Below the pieces are notes generated by a model. It saw only the letters and a program-made list of their open reading frames with translations, was not told the origin of the DNA and ran no database searches. A program made the position numbers and the translations under genes. Shown in pieces: positions 7,402 to 17,361 of a stretch of DNA of 64,000 nt (its first letter is position 1; each line of letters opens with the position of its first letter). The stretch is from Nonomuraea candida (GTDB lineage: Bacteria; Actinomycetota; Actinomycetes; Streptosporangiales; Streptosporangiaceae): NCBI RefSeq assembly GCF_000725485.1, contig NZ_JOAG01000015.1, forward strand, positions 370,986 to 434,985, given 5' to 3'.

Positions 7402-8022
7402 CTACGTGAGCAGGCGGCGGCGGTAGCCCTCGGCCACCGCTGACGCTCGGTCACGAACGCCGAGTTTGTCGTAGATGTGTTGCAGATGGGTCTTGATGCT
7501 CGCTTCGCCGATGAACAACGCCGCGGCGGCCTCCCGGTTGGAACTCCCGTTCGCGACCAGTTGCAGCACCTGCTTCTCCCGGTCGGTGAGTGTGCCGGCG
7601 CCGGGCCTGCGGACCTGCCCCATGAGGTGCCGCGTCACCGACGGCGCGAGCACCGGCTCGCCCCGCGCGGCCGCGCGGACGGCTCGCATCAGCTCGTCGG
7701 GCAGGGCGTCCTTCAGGAGGTATCCGATCGCACCCGCCTCGATCGCCGGCAGTACGTCGCTCTCGCTGTCGAAGGTGGTCAGGACCAGCACCCGGGCGCC
7801 CGGGGCCCGCTCGCGCAGGGCCGCGGTCGCGGTGACACCGTCCATCCCGGGCATCCGGAGGTCCATGAGCACGACGTCCGCCGCCAGCGCCGTCGCGCGT
7901 TCGACGCCCTCGGCGCCGTCACCGGCCTCACCGACCACGACGATGTCCTCGGCGTCGGCGAACATGTCGCGAAGACCGCCCCGGACGATCGGATGGTCGT
8001 CGACGATCACCAGCCGGATCAT
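7402..8022 (-). CDS. NarL/LuxR-type response regulator
   Basis: 206 residues. The receiver domain has the acidic pair in VIVDDHPIVRGG, the phosphoacceptor Asp near residue 54 in VLMDLRMPGMDG and the conserved Lys in YLLKDA. A linker leads to a LuxR-type HTH (LTDREKQVLQLVANGSSN, then ASIKTHLQHIYDKLGV). Its ATG overlaps the last codons of the histidine kinase gene, so it is co-translated and surely its partner. The likely target is this four-gene operon, as in many actinomycete export operons of this type; that target is inferred. Confidence 0.92.
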   Translation of the reverse strand: MIRLVIVDDHPIVRGGLRDMFADAEDIVVVGEAGDGAEGVERATALAADVVLMDLRMPGMDGVTATAALRERAPGARVLVLTTFDSESDVLPAIEAGAIGYLLKDALPDELMRAVRAAARGEPVLAPSVTRHLMGQVRRPGAGTLTDREKQVLQLVANGSSNREAAAALFIGEASIKTHLQHIYDKLGVRDRASAVAEGYRRRLLT

Positions 8023-9368
8023 CGGCCGTTCTCCCCTCCGGTTCTCGTGCCCCCGGGGGCGATCGCCGGGACGCGCGCGCTGACGGAGGTGCCTTCACCC
8101 GGCGCGCTCTGCACCTCCACGTGACCGCCCACCCCTCTGATGCGCTGGCGCATGCTCGTCAGGCCGAAGCCGGCGCCGGCCCCGTTCGTGAACCCGCGTC
8201 CATCATCCCGCACGTCCAGCAGCACCTCGGCGCCCGTGTACGACAGCGTGACGCCGACGCGCGAGGCCCGCGCGTGCTTGGCCACGTTGGTCAGCGACTC
8301 CTGCGCGACCCGGAAGAGCGACACCTCGATCGCCGGGCTCAGCGGCTCCCGGGCGCCGGTGACCTCCACCCGCGCGCTGATCCCCTGCTCCTGCGACCAG
8401 CGCTCGGTCAGCGTGCGCAGCGCGTCGGGGAGGTGCGCCCGCCCGAGCTCCCGGGGGGCGAGCGCCCGCACGGAGCGCCTGGCCTCGGTCAGGCTGCTGC
8501 GCGCGAGCCGGAGTGCCCGCGCGACGTGCTCCTCCGGCTCGCCCCGCACGCTCGCGGACCGCTCCGCCGCCTGGAGCTGCGTGATGATGCCGGCCAGCCC
8601 CTGGGCCAGCGTGTCGTGGATCTCGCGGGCCAGTCGCTGCCGCTCGTCCTGCGCCCCGGATTCGCGGGCCTGGGCGACCAGTTGCGCGTGGAGCCCGGCG
8701 TTCTCGTGCAGTGCCGCCTCAAGCCGCTCGACGAGTTCCTCCCGCCTGCGTTCCTCCGGTTCCGTGCGCGCCGTCAGCAGGATGCCCACCCCGATCGCCG
8801 CCGTCTGCACGGTGACGATCAGGATGAACTCCGCGAGCACGCCCGGCACCGGGCCGGCCCCGCGCATCGCCGAGCCGTTGAGGACCACGGAGGTGGCCAG
8901 GACCCCGAGCACCCCCAACGGCCACGGCCTGAGCAGGTAGGCGTGGAAGAAACCCGCGATGGTGAAGACGAGGAAGATGTCGGAGTACGTCATGAGGATG
9001 ACGCACAGCACCAGCAGCCCGACGAGGAAGACGCCCGCCGGCACGGGCCGGAGCCTCCTCCTCTTGATGGGCAGCGTGTGACCGAACAGCACCCACAACA
9101 CCGAGACCGCGACCAGCCCGAGGACGGAGGCGCCCCGGGGCCAGAAGCGTTCGCCGGAGGCCGGGAGCACTCCCGAGAAATAGATCACCGTCGAGATCGT
9201 CAGCAGCAGCCACGGCGTGATCAGGTGCAGCAGGTCCCAGACCCGTAGCTGCTCCTGTTTCCAGGCCAGCCGGGAGCGATGGGCGATCTCCACCTCTTCC
9301 GCGATGGCGGACCGTTGCGTCCCGGAGCTCGGGCTCTCATCGGCCCCGGCATCCCGCGTCATCGACAT
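8019..9368 (-). CDS. NarX/DesK-type sensor histidine kinase
   Basis: 449 residues. Residues 45-215 hold about six hydrophobic segments with no large extracellular loop, suggesting sensing at the membrane. A coiled-coil (EERRREELVERLEAALHENA) leads to a HisKA_3 box with the phosphorylated His in LAREIHDTLAQGLAG (about residue 250). The HATPase near residue 410 has DVRDDGRGF and GFGLTSMRQRI. It would phosphorylate the response regulator at 7402-8022. The start lies directly after the permease stop, and the stop overlaps the regulator gene by 4 bases. Confidence 0.92.
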   Translation of the reverse strand: MSMTRDAGADESPSSGTQRSAIAEEVEIAHRSRLAWKQEQLRVWDLLHLITPWLLLTISTVIYFSGVLPASGERFWPRGASVLGLVAVSVLWVLFGHTLPIKRRRLRPVPAGVFLVGLLVLCVILMTYSDIFLVFTIAGFFHAYLLRPWPLGVLGVLATSVVLNGSAMRGAGPVPGVLAEFILIVTVQTAAIGVGILLTARTEPEERRREELVERLEAALHENAGLHAQLVAQARESGAQDERQRLAREIHDTLAQGLAGIITQLQAAERSASVRGEPEEHVARALRLARSSLTEARRSVRALAPRELGRAHLPDALRTLTERWSQEQGISARVEVTGAREPLSPAIEVSLFRVAQESLTNVAKHARASRVGVTLSYTGAEVLLDVRDDGRGFTNGAGAGFGLTSMRQRIRGVGGHVEVQSAPGEGTSVSARVPAIAPGGTRTGGENGR

Positions 9369-10133
9369 CTACTCCCAGCGGAAGAGCTTGGCGGCGACCG
9401 CGCTCGCGGCCACCGCGATCCCCGCCATTATCGCAATCTGCAGCCAAAAGGGCTGGCCACCGGCGGTGGCGGTGATCTGGCCCGCTTCGGCGGACCACGC
9501 CGAGGTGAGAGCCTGCAGCCCGGGCGGAATGAACTCGCCGGCCTCGCGCAGCACTTCGGGCATGAGGGCCCGGGGCAGGAAGGCTCCGCCGAAGAACATC
9601 AGCGCGACGAACAGGAGGGTTCCGAGCTGGTTCGCGGCACTGCTCGTACGGACCACGGCCGCGGAGATCATGCCGATCCCGAGCAGCGCCGCGTAGCCGG
9701 CGACGAAGGCGACGGCGAGCTGCAGGGGCCGCTCGGGCGGAGCGATGTCCAGCACCGCCCACGCGAGGAGGATCATGAGTGCCGCCGAGACGACCACGGA
9801 GGCGAACGCGACGATCATCTGCGCGAGCAGCACACTCCGCGGATGCGCCGGAGTGGTCGACAGCCTGCGCAGGATGCCGCGCTCCCGATACGTCGCGATC
9901 ACCGCCGGGATGTGCTGCACGGCGATCATCACCATCCCGAACACCAGCGCGGTCGGCGCCCAGACGTCGATGGACCGCAGCCCGCCGGTTTCCGGCGACG
10001 GCTCTCTGAGCGCCGGGATGGAGCCCAGCCCGAGCAGGAGCCCCGTCGGGAACAGCACGCCGAAGACGACGGTGGCGGAGTCCCGGAGGAAGAGTCTCGT
10101 CTCGACCTTGACCAGCTTCAGCAGCGCGCTCAT
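9369..10133 (-). CDS. ABC-2 family transporter permease
   Basis: 254 residues with six predicted membrane segments. The first follows RLFLRDSATVVFGVLFP, and the central region has GMVMIAVQHIPAVIATYRER followed by GILRRLSTTPAHP, the cytoplasmic loop typical of drug/antibiotic ABC-2 exporters. It would form the channel for the ATPase encoded just upstream, whose stop it overlaps by 4 bases. Substrate unknown; systems of this build usually export antimicrobials or lipids. Confidence 0.9.
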   Translation of the reverse strand: MSALLKLVKVETRLFLRDSATVVFGVLFPTGLLLGLGSIPALREPSPETGGLRSIDVWAPTALVFGMVMIAVQHIPAVIATYRERGILRRLSTTPAHPRSVLLAQMIVAFASVVVSAALMILLAWAVLDIAPPERPLQLAVAFVAGYAALLGIGMISAAVVRTSSAANQLGTLLFVALMFFGGAFLPRALMPEVLREAGEFIPPGLQALTSAWSAEAGQITATAGGQPFWLQIAIMAGIAVAASAVAAKLFRWE

Positions 10134-11068
10134 CGCTCACCCCGCCGCTCGGAGAGGTTGCGGTACTCCGGGGCGCGTCCCGTGAAGGCCACGAACGCGT
10201 CATCGAGGTTGCGCCGGTCGACGCGGAGATCCTCGGCCACGACCTGCGCCCTGGCCAGAGCCCCTGCGACGCTGCTCAACAACTGTCCCCTGCCGGTCAC
10301 CAGCCAGCGGCCGTCGCTGATCTCGACCCCGGTCACGTCGGGAAGCTCGGTCAGCACCCTCTTGTCCAGCGGCCGGCTCACCCGGAAGCGGACCTGCTGC
10401 ACCGCGCTCGACCGCGCGATCAGCCCCGCCGGCGTGTCCACCGCGGCGACCCGGCCGCCGTCGATGACCGCGATCCGGTCGCTGAGGCGCTCGGCTTCGT
10501 CCATGAAGTGCGTGACCAGGAGGATCGTGACGCCCGTGTCGCGAACCCGCTCGATGAGGCTCCAGGTGTCGCGCCTGGCCTGCGGATCCAGTCCCGTGGT
10601 GAGCTCGTCGAGAATCGCGACCCTCGGATTGCCGACCAGAGCGAGCGCGATCGACAGCCGCTGCTTCTGCCCGCCCGAGAGGGCCTTGTACTGCGTGTCG
10701 CGCTTGTCGCCGAGATCGAGGAGCTCCATCAGCTCGCGCCAGTCGGCGGGGTCCCGGTAGAAGGAGCCGTGGAGCTCGAGCGCCTCGGCGACCTTGATCG
10801 CGTCCGGGAAGCCGCTCTCCTGCAGTTGCACGCCGAGCAGCTCACGCACCTCCGCCCGGTCCCTGACCGGGTCGAATCCCAGCACGGAGATCGAGCCCGA
10901 GTCGGGCGTCCGCAGGCCGGCGATGCTCTCGACGGTCGTCGTCTTGCCGGCGCCGTTGGGCCCGATGACGCCGAAGATCTCCCCCTCTTCGACGGTGAAG
11001 GAGACGTCGTCGACGGCGACGTGCTCCCCGTAGCGCTTGTGCAGATTTCGTACGTCCAAGGCGGTCAT
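10130..11068 (-). CDS. ABC transporter ATP-binding protein (drug-export type)
   Basis: 312 residues. Walker A is GPNGAGKTT, the signature is LSGGQKQRLS, Walker B is VAILDELTTGLDP and the switch His is in VTHFMDEAERL. Walker B has DELTTGL where DEPT is usual. A DrrA-like C-terminal extension (about residues 220-300) follows. ATG 11068 begins at MTALDVRNLHKRYG; the frame is open further upstream but without family similarity. First gene of the four-gene operon running to 7402. Confidence 0.92.
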   Translation of the reverse strand: MTALDVRNLHKRYGEHVAVDDVSFTVEEGEIFGVIGPNGAGKTTTVESIAGLRTPDSGSISVLGFDPVRDRAEVRELLGVQLQESGFPDAIKVAEALELHGSFYRDPADWRELMELLDLGDKRDTQYKALSGGQKQRLSIALALVGNPRVAILDELTTGLDPQARRDTWSLIERVRDTGVTILLVTHFMDEAERLSDRIAVIDGGRVAAVDTPAGLIARSSAVQQVRFRVSRPLDKRVLTELPDVTGVEISDGRWLVTGRGQLLSSVAGALARAQVVAEDLRVDRRNLDDAFVAFTGRAPEYRNLSERRGER

Positions 11069-11269
11069 ACGGCGAAGGTACGGACGCACCACCCCCCGCC
11101 ACATCGACCGTGACGTCCGCGGTGAGGTTGATCCGCGCCTCCACCGAACGGTGGATACGCGGCACCCCGCGGGACGCCCGAAGCCCCGGTGGCCCGCCGG
11201 CTGACCGTGGTCTTTCGCGGGCGGGGAAAGGAGCTCACGCGGCCGTCGTCGTTCTCGGACACTGGCGGC

Positions 11270-11608
11270 ATGAAACGAAAAGGACACGCGGTGGCCCTGC
11301 TCGTCGCGGCGCAGGCGGCCCTGGTCGTCACGGCCCTTCCGGCACCGGCCATGGCCACTCCGGCGACCTGCTCGCCCGGCGTCTCGGGCTCCAGCGACTT
11401 CAGCTACACCTGCTCGGGCGGATCGGGCGAGTTCAGGGTGCTGGCCGATTGTGTCGGCATCGTCGGCACCATCTATCCCCGGTACAGGTTCTACACCGCC
11501 GAGGGTCCCTGGGTGTCCGCTCCGGGAGTGTCGGCCGCCACGTGCAAGCGCTCCGACGTCATAGGCGGCTCCGTCTACCCGGAAACCGTCCGGTACGAGA
11601 CCAGGTAA
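11270..11608 (+). CDS. Small secreted protein, unknown function
   Basis: 112 residues. The first 29 residues form a Sec signal (MKRKGHAVALLVAAQAALV, cleavage near AMA-TPA). The mature part has four cysteines and is rich in Ser, Gly and Tyr, suggesting a small disulphide-bonded domain. No family is recognised. It is divergent from the ABC operon, so the 11069-11269 gap may hold both promoters. The ATG at 11270 gives a clean signal peptide; the Shine-Dalgarno sequence is weak. Confidence 0.65.
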   Translation: MKRKGHAVALLVAAQAALVVTALPAPAMATPATCSPGVSGSSDFSYTCSGGSGEFRVLADCVGIVGTIYPRYRFYTAEGPWVSAPGVSAATCKRSDVIGGSVYPETVRYETR

Positions 11609-11941
11609 CGGCGGGCACGGACCGGTGAGGGGCCGGCTTCGGCGAAGCAGCCCGCGCGGGCTGCCTGAAACGATGACCGACTTGCCACGGCAACCAAGCC
11701 GACGGGGCGGAGCGGTGGTAAAGGCCAGGATTCGCTCACGGGGAATGACGCCGCAGCGGGCCGCCCACGCGTCTTGGTGTCGTGAGCCGAGAACGATGAC
11801 AACCTCCGGTCGCCCTCCCCTGAGGGCAAAAGTCGGGGTGGTCGGGTGGGGAGCACCCGATGTTAGGGAGCGCGCGGGGGCGGAGGATGCCTGCGGTATG
11901 ACATCCCGTTCGTCCCCTCCGGCGTAAAGGAAACTGCCTCC
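11609..11941. other. Non-coding gap before the SGNH hydrolase gene
   Basis: Contains the palindrome at 11647-11664 and a second small hairpin at 11812-11827 (GCCCTC, 4-base loop, GAGGGC). No gene is supported. Confidence 0.5.
11647..11664. terminator. GC-rich palindrome, possible terminator
   Basis: The 18-base perfect palindrome GCAGCCCGCGCGGGCTGC sits 39 bases after the stop of the small secreted protein gene. It may terminate that transcript. Confidence 0.4.
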
Positions 11942-13936
11942 ATGCGACCTCCCCACCGGTTACGGCGCTGGCTCCTGCTCGGGCGGCTGGGCCTTGTCGG
12001 GCTCGTGGCCGCCATCGTCGCGACCGTGCTGGCCGGCGGGCCGGCCTCCGCCGGGCCGAACCTGCCCCGGCCGACCACAGGGCCGATCAAGCCGACGCTC
12101 AAGCCGGTGCCGAACTTTCCCCCGCCCCCTGTGACTCCGCCGCCGACCACCGAACCGACCACCGAACCGACCACCGAGCCGACGAAGCGCACCTACAAGT
12201 GGGCGACGGTCGGCGACAGCTACACCAGCGGCGAGGGCGCCAGCCACGGCAGCGTCTACGTCGGCTATCCCACGGAGTCGTTCAAGCACCAGTCCGGGTA
12301 CGCCCCCGCCCATCTGGCCTGGGCCTACCTGCAGCAGGGCCGCTATCCGATCGGCTCGTACACGATCCTGCCGCAGGAGATCCGCTCCACCTGGGGCGGC
12401 GACGAGATGCACTTCAACGCCTCGTCAGGGGCCGAGACCAAGCACCTCAAGCAGCAGCAATGCGAGAACAAGAGCTGCAGCGTCGTACGCAACCCGCCCC
12501 AGCTCGACGGCGTTCCCGCAGACACCGACATCGTCTACTTCGGGCTCGGCGGCAACGACGCCGGCTTCGGGTCGCTGCTGTCGTCCGCGATCGCCTCGCA
12601 CTACGTCGGCTGGCTGAAGGAGGACATCCACGATCCGTCGATGCCGAACTACCAGGCGCGCGACGTGGAGCTCGAGGTGAAGCGGCTGCTGAAGCGGATC
12701 CCGCAGGTGTCGGCGAACGTCGAGCAGGCCCTGGTCGACACGCATGCCAAGGCGGGCAAGGCGGCGATCGTCGTGGCGCTCTATCCGCTGGCTGTCAAGG
12801 CGTCCGGCAACGCCGGCATCACCCAGATCACCGGCGCCGCGCTGGACCAGATGTATCCGTTCGCCGCCGCCGTCAACCAGGCGATCAAGGACGCGGTCGC
12901 GAACTTCCGCGCCAGGTACCCCTCGGTCAAGCTGCACGTCTTCGACCCGAACACGGCCGGGCCGAACGGCACCAGCGTGGTGGCCGGACATGAGCTCGGT
13001 CAGGCGGCGCCGTACTTCAACGGGCTGAAGGTCCGCAAGGAGCTCATCGGCAACACCAAGGTCTTCAAGATCGCCCAGGAGAGCTTCCACCCCAACGAGC
13101 CGGGCGCGGTGGCGATCGGCAAGGCGCTGGCGACCTTCATGGCCGGCGCGTTCCCCGACCTGTTCCCGAACGGGCCCGACTTCACCAACGTGCACGCCAA
13201 CCCGATCGCCGACGCGCAGGACCCGGAGGCGGAGCGGGAATTCGAGGAATGGGCGCTTGCTCACCCCGAGCTGATGTGCGAGGGGGCCGAGATCGACAGC
13301 ATCTGTCACTACATCCGCCCCAACGGCGAGACCAAGTTCCCGGTGACCATCGTGACCGACCCGATCCCGTTCCCCGCGATTCCGGGGGCGCAGGTGGTCA
13401 GCGGTGGCATCGGCGGTGGTGGTGGCTACGGAAGCGGCTACAGCTGGATTCCGGCCACGTACACGTACCCGACCGGGGAGCCGGGCGAGCACGGCGGTTC
13501 GAGCACCGTCCCTGGCGGCGGCACCGGCGGTAGTTCGGGTGGCGGCACCGGCGGCGGCACCGGCGGCGGCACCGGCGGCGGCACCGGCGGCGGCACTGGC
13601 GGAAGCACCGGTGGCGGTACCGGCGACGGTGGCGGTACCGGCGACGGTGGCGGCTCGGGCGACGGCAGCGGCTCCGGTACCGGGACCGGGACGGGCGGCA
13701 CCGGCGGGGCCACGAACACGCCCACCGGCGACCCGTGCAAGCCCACCCAGGTGGAGCCTGGCGGCGGTGGTTCCATGCAGGTCTCGACGTCCGTGGTGAG
13801 CGGCGGCGGCCTCCGGCTGCCCCTCCAGCTCTTCTGGATCCAGTTCTCCAAGACCAAGTCGCACCCGGACCCCTGCTCGCCCAGCATCCACATCAACGAC
13901 GACATCACAGAGATCACCAACGAGGAATGGGCGTAG
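11942..13936 (+). CDS. Secreted SGNH/GDSL-type hydrolase with a glycine-rich linker
   Basis: 664 residues. A signal peptide (residues 1-37, ASAG) is followed by a Pro/Thr spacer with TTEP repeats. The SGNH domain spans about residues 85-400: block I GDSYTSGEGA (nucleophile Ser near 92), block III GGND (near 202) and block V FHPNE with the catalytic His (near 382). It should hydrolyse ester bonds outside the cell. A GGGTGGGT-type linker (about residues 525-590) leads to a C-terminal domain of about 70 residues without a recognised family, perhaps for wall or substrate binding. It is monocistronic. Confidence 0.88.
   Translation: MRPPHRLRRWLLLGRLGLVGLVAAIVATVLAGGPASAGPNLPRPTTGPIKPTLKPVPNFPPPPVTPPPTTEPTTEPTTEPTKRTYKWATVGDSYTSGEGASHGSVYVGYPTESFKHQSGYAPAHLAWAYLQQGRYPIGSYTILPQEIRSTWGGDEMHFNASSGAETKHLKQQQCENKSCSVVRNPPQLDGVPADTDIVYFGLGGNDAGFGSLLSSAIASHYVGWLKEDIHDPSMPNYQARDVELEVKRLLKRIPQVSANVEQALVDTHAKAGKAAIVVALYPLAVKASGNAGITQITGAALDQMYPFAAAVNQAIKDAVANFRARYPSVKLHVFDPNTAGPNGTSVVAGHELGQAAPYFNGLKVRKELIGNTKVFKIAQESFHPNEPGAVAIGKALATFMAGAFPDLFPNGPDFTNVHANPIADAQDPEAEREFEEWALAHPELMCEGAEIDSICHYIRPNGETKFPVTIVTDPIPFPAIPGAQVVSGGIGGGGGYGSGYSWIPATYTYPTGEPGEHGGSSTVPGGGTGGSSGGGTGGGTGGGTGGGTGGGTGGSTGGGTGDGGGTGDGGGSGDGSGSGTGTGTGGTGGATNTPTGDPCKPTQVEPGGGGSMQVSTSVVSGGGLRLPLQLFWIQFSKTKSHPDPCSPSIHINDDITEITNEEWA
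13513..13710. repeat. Glycine/threonine-encoding tandem repeat
   Basis: Repeats of GGCGGCACC with variants encode the GGGT-type linker of the SGNH hydrolase. The copies at 13545-13600 are almost identical, so copy number may vary between strains. Confidence 0.85.
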
Positions 13937-13960
13937 GAACGCCCCGGAGCCGCCGGACGG

Positions 13961-16756
13961 TCACGAGCCGGCCGGCGGCTCCGGCCGTCCGGCCGGGAGG
14001 TCGCCGCCGGCCAGTCGCCGGGCCAGCGCCACCCGTGACCGCACGTCGTACTTGCTGAAGATCCGCGACACGTGCGTCTCCACCGTCTTCTGGCTGACCT
14101 GGAGCCGCTCGGCCACCTCGCGGTTGGTCAGCCCCTGGCTGATGAGCTCGGCCACCTCCCGTTCCCGCCCGGTCAGCGCCGTCTCCCGCGCCGCGTGCCG
14201 CTGCCCCCTGGCGGCCAGCCGCCGTTCCACCCGGGTCAGCCGCCCGGCCAGCCAGTCCGCCCCGGACTCCCGATAGGCGGCCTTGGCCCGCCCGATCTCG
14301 GCGCGGCCGGCCGCCGCGTCGCCCATCCGGTCGTGGAGGGTGGCGAGCAGCTGATGGGCCAGGCCCCGCTCCACGACCGCGCCGCTCTCGGCGAACCGCT
14401 CGACGGAGATCCGGGCGGCGGTCACGGCCCCGGGCAGGTCGTCGTGACCGCTCAACGCGCGGGCGCGGGCGTCGTGGGCGAGCCCGAGCCGGTACGGGAG
14501 GTCGCCGGCGGCCTCGACCGCCGCCGCCGAGCGGGCCAGCGCGGTGGCCACGTCGCCGTCGGCGCCGGCCCGGATCGACTGCACGGCCAGCCGTTCCACC
14601 TCGGTGTCGCGGGTCAGGACCGGTGGCAGCCGGGGGTCGGGCCCGGCCCGCCCGGCCAGCCGTACGCGGGCCACCGGCACGTACGCCATCGCCTGCCACC
14701 ACGCGGACCCGGGTCCGTCGGCGGCCAGCGAGCCGGCCAGCGCCAGGGCGGCCTCGATGCCGTGCCGCCACAGGACCGGCAGGAGCAGCACGCACCGCGC
14801 CATCGCCAGCGTCTCGCTGCTACGGATGTATTCGGAGGCCGCGGCGGCGTGCTCGGCGATCTCGATGGCCTCCGCCAGCCGCCCCGCCCTGGCGTTGAGC
14901 TGCGCCTGCCCGATCAGCAGGTACGGCATCGCGTAGCTGCGCCCGGACATCGTGGCCAGCTCGACCCCCCGGGTCAGATGGCGTTCGGCGTCGGCAGGCC
15001 GGTCCAGGAAGATCTCGCTCCACGACAGCGGCGCGATCAGCTCGACGTGCGGCACGAGGGCGGTGTCGGAGGCGCTGTCCATCAGCCAGCCGGCCCGCCT
15101 GCTGTGCGCCCGCGCCGCCGCCAGGTCGCCGTCCTGCATGCAGGCCACCCCCATGAGCGCGTACGCCGCCGCCTCCAGCGCGGGATCGGCCCTCTCCGAC
15201 ACCAGCGCGAGGGCTTCGCGCGCATGCCGCCTCGCGCCCCCGGGGTCCGAGCGCAGCATCGCCACGGCGGCCAGCTCGGCCAGCAGCTGAGCGCGTACCC
15301 GCCCCTCGGCCTTACGGGTCTGCGCGCTCAGCAGCGCCTGCGCCTCGTCCAGCCGCCCGAGCATGCGCGAGATCACCGAAGAGAAGGCCACCGCGGCCGA
15401 GGCCACCTCGGGCGGCAGGTGGATGACCTCGTGCAGGATGCGCCGGCTCTCCGTCAGCGAGCCCATCACGCCGGTGCCGCGCGCCAGCCCGGTGAGCAGC
15501 CTGCCCCGGTACGGGACGAGGTCGTCGCGCTCCGGCAGCACCCGCAGCGCCTCGCGGAGCAGCCGTACGGCGGTCGCCGGAGCCGAGTCCAGGTAGGCGA
15601 TGCCCGCGTCGCCCAGCGTCCTGGCGGCCCGCTCGTCACCGGGCTCGGCGCACCGCTCGGTGTGGTGGGCCAGCAGCGCGAGCGAGCCGTCGGTGCGGCG
15701 CAGGTGGCCGGCGACCCTGGCGTGGGCGGCCACCCGCCAGGCCGCCCCGCACGTGTCGTACGCGGCGGCCCGCACCAGCGGATGCCGGAAGGCGAACCGC
15801 GCGCCCGCCAGCGTGCCGAGGCCGTGCCGGCACAGCTCGTCCACGGCGGCGGCGGCGCTCGCCGCGTCCAGCTCGGCGACGTGGGAGATGACGACGGGCG
15901 AGGCCAGTTCCCCGGCAACCGCCGCCGCGTGGGCCGCCCGCCGGCCGGCGGGGGTGAGCCGGTCCAGCTCCCGGCGCAGCACGGCCAGCAGCGTCTGTTC
16001 GAGGGCGAGCGTGGCGCCCGGCCGCCCCTCGGCCAGCTCGCTCAGGAGCCGGTCGTCGGCGTCCAGCAACGCCCGCAGGAACAGCGGGTTGCCGCCGCTG
16101 GCCCGGTACATCAGCCGCCGACGGCCCGGGTCCATCTGCGGCGGCACCAGCAGCGCCGCCGCGTCCTCGTCGAGCGGGGCCAGGCTCAGCCGGGTGACGT
16201 GCGGGTCCCGCCGCGCGACGGCCTCGGCGACCACGGGCGGGACGGTGCCCGTGCGGCAGGCGAGGGCCAGCGTGAACCCAGCGGCCGGCGGGCGGCGGAG
16301 CAGGAACTCGGTCAGTTCGAGCGAGGGCGCGTCGGCCCAGTGCAGGTCGTCCAGCGCCACCACGGCGCCGCAGTCATCGGCCAGCCGGGCCAGGAACGAC
16401 CGGATGCCGCGGTAGGTGTGGTAGCGATCGAGCTGGTCGGCCTTGCCCGCCGACAGCAGTGTGCCCAGCGCCGCCTCCGCGGGCCCGCCTTCGGGAGCGG
16501 TGTCGGACAGGCGGGTGAAGGCGTCCACGTAGACGCCGAACGGGACGAGCCGCTCGAACTCGGTGGCGCTGCCGGCCAGCACCGTGCGCCCGGCCGCCTC
16601 CGCCCGCTCGACCAGGTACTCCAGCAGCCGGGTCTTGCCGACCCCCGGCTCCCCGTCGATGAGCACCAGGCGGTGGCCGCCGGCGATCGCGGCCTCCACC
16701 AAGGACCTCTCTCCGGCCCGCCCCACCAGCTCGGGCCGTAACACCGCGTCGGTCAT
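13961..16756 (-). CDS. Large ATP-binding LuxR-family regulator (LAL type)
   Basis: 931 residues. An AAA/STAND ATPase module opens the protein, with Walker A GEPGVGKTR near residue 37 and Walker B VVALDDLHWAD. A long helical TPR-like middle follows. The C-terminus has a LuxR HTH (LTGREREVAELISQGLTN, REVAERLQVSQKTVETH). LAL proteins act as pathway activators whose ATP state gates DNA binding. ATG 16756 (MTDAVLRPELVGRAGE) marks the family start; the frame extends upstream without similarity. It is convergent with the SGNH gene. Targets unknown. Confidence 0.9.
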   Translation of the reverse strand: MTDAVLRPELVGRAGERSLVEAAIAGGHRLVLIDGEPGVGKTRLLEYLVERAEAAGRTVLAGSATEFERLVPFGVYVDAFTRLSDTAPEGGPAEAALGTLLSAGKADQLDRYHTYRGIRSFLARLADDCGAVVALDDLHWADAPSLELTEFLLRRPPAAGFTLALACRTGTVPPVVAEAVARRDPHVTRLSLAPLDEDAAALLVPPQMDPGRRRLMYRASGGNPLFLRALLDADDRLLSELAEGRPGATLALEQTLLAVLRRELDRLTPAGRRAAHAAAVAGELASPVVISHVAELDAASAAAAVDELCRHGLGTLAGARFAFRHPLVRAAAYDTCGAAWRVAAHARVAGHLRRTDGSLALLAHHTERCAEPGDERAARTLGDAGIAYLDSAPATAVRLLREALRVLPERDDLVPYRGRLLTGLARGTGVMGSLTESRRILHEVIHLPPEVASAAVAFSSVISRMLGRLDEAQALLSAQTRKAEGRVRAQLLAELAAVAMLRSDPGGARRHAREALALVSERADPALEAAAYALMGVACMQDGDLAAARAHSRRAGWLMDSASDTALVPHVELIAPLSWSEIFLDRPADAERHLTRGVELATMSGRSYAMPYLLIGQAQLNARAGRLAEAIEIAEHAAAASEYIRSSETLAMARCVLLLPVLWRHGIEAALALAGSLAADGPGSAWWQAMAYVPVARVRLAGRAGPDPRLPPVLTRDTEVERLAVQSIRAGADGDVATALARSAAAVEAAGDLPYRLGLAHDARARALSGHDDLPGAVTAARISVERFAESGAVVERGLAHQLLATLHDRMGDAAAGRAEIGRAKAAYRESGADWLAGRLTRVERRLAARGQRHAARETALTGREREVAELISQGLTNREVAERLQVSQKTVETHVSRIFSKYDVRSRVALARRLAGGDLPAGRPEPPAGS

Positions 16757-16926
16757 CGCAGACCCCCGGTCCCGCAGAAAGCCGCCCCAAGACACGGATG
16801 ATCTTACCCAGGGCGTGCGGGGCCGCACAGGGGCAGCACACTGGCGATACGGGAGAAAGACACCGCGGCCGGGGTTCCCGCCGGCGCTGATCGAACAGTC
16901 CGTTGTGCCCGCTCCTCGACCGGCGC

Positions 16927-17361
16927 TCAGGCCGCCGCGCCGTGGCGTACCAGCCGCCGCAGCCCCCTGAGCTCCAGCCCGGCATAGACGGCCACCACCA
17001 GCGCCCCGACCAGCAGGAAAGCCACCCCCAGACCGGTCAGCGGAATCACGCCCGCGAACGCCAGGACCACCAGCGCCACACACGACAGCGCGTTGCCGGC
17101 GACGACGAGCGCCACGTACCGCGCGGGGATCCGCGGATAGCCGGCGATGAGGCCGAGCGCGGCGGCCCCGCCCAGCATGGCCACGCCGAACGGGATGGAC
17201 CACGCGGTCGGCAGGCCGAGCGGGCCGCTGAGCGGCCTGGCGGCGGCGAGCATGACCACCCCGAAGACGGCGGTGCTCCACCCGTCGATCCGCAGGACGG
17301 TGCGCAGCGGGGCGGCCGCGTCGCTCTGCGGGCGCCGGGCGGTCCCGGTCGGCGTGCTCAT
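16927..17361 (-). CDS. Small integral membrane protein, unknown function
   Basis: 144 residues with four hydrophobic segments (about residues 28-45, 50-72, 80-103, 108-130) and a short basic tail. The start is the ATG at 17361 because AAGGAG lies seven bases before it; an upstream in-frame ATG at 17376 would contain that ribosome site. It is divergent from the MmyB-type regulator gene across about 100 bases, so that regulator probably controls it. No function recognised. Confidence 0.75.
   Translation of the reverse strand: MSTPTGTARRPQSDAAAPLRTVLRIDGWSTAVFGVVMLAAARPLSGPLGLPTAWSIPFGVAMLGGAAALGLIAGYPRIPARYVALVVAGNALSCVALVVLAFAGVIPLTGLGVAFLLVGALVVAVYAGLELRGLRRLVRHGAAA

Noticed and set aside
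16757..17281. Upstream extension of the LAL regulator to 17281
   Set aside because: Overlaps the membrane-protein gene, and family similarity starts at MTDAVLRPELVG (16756).
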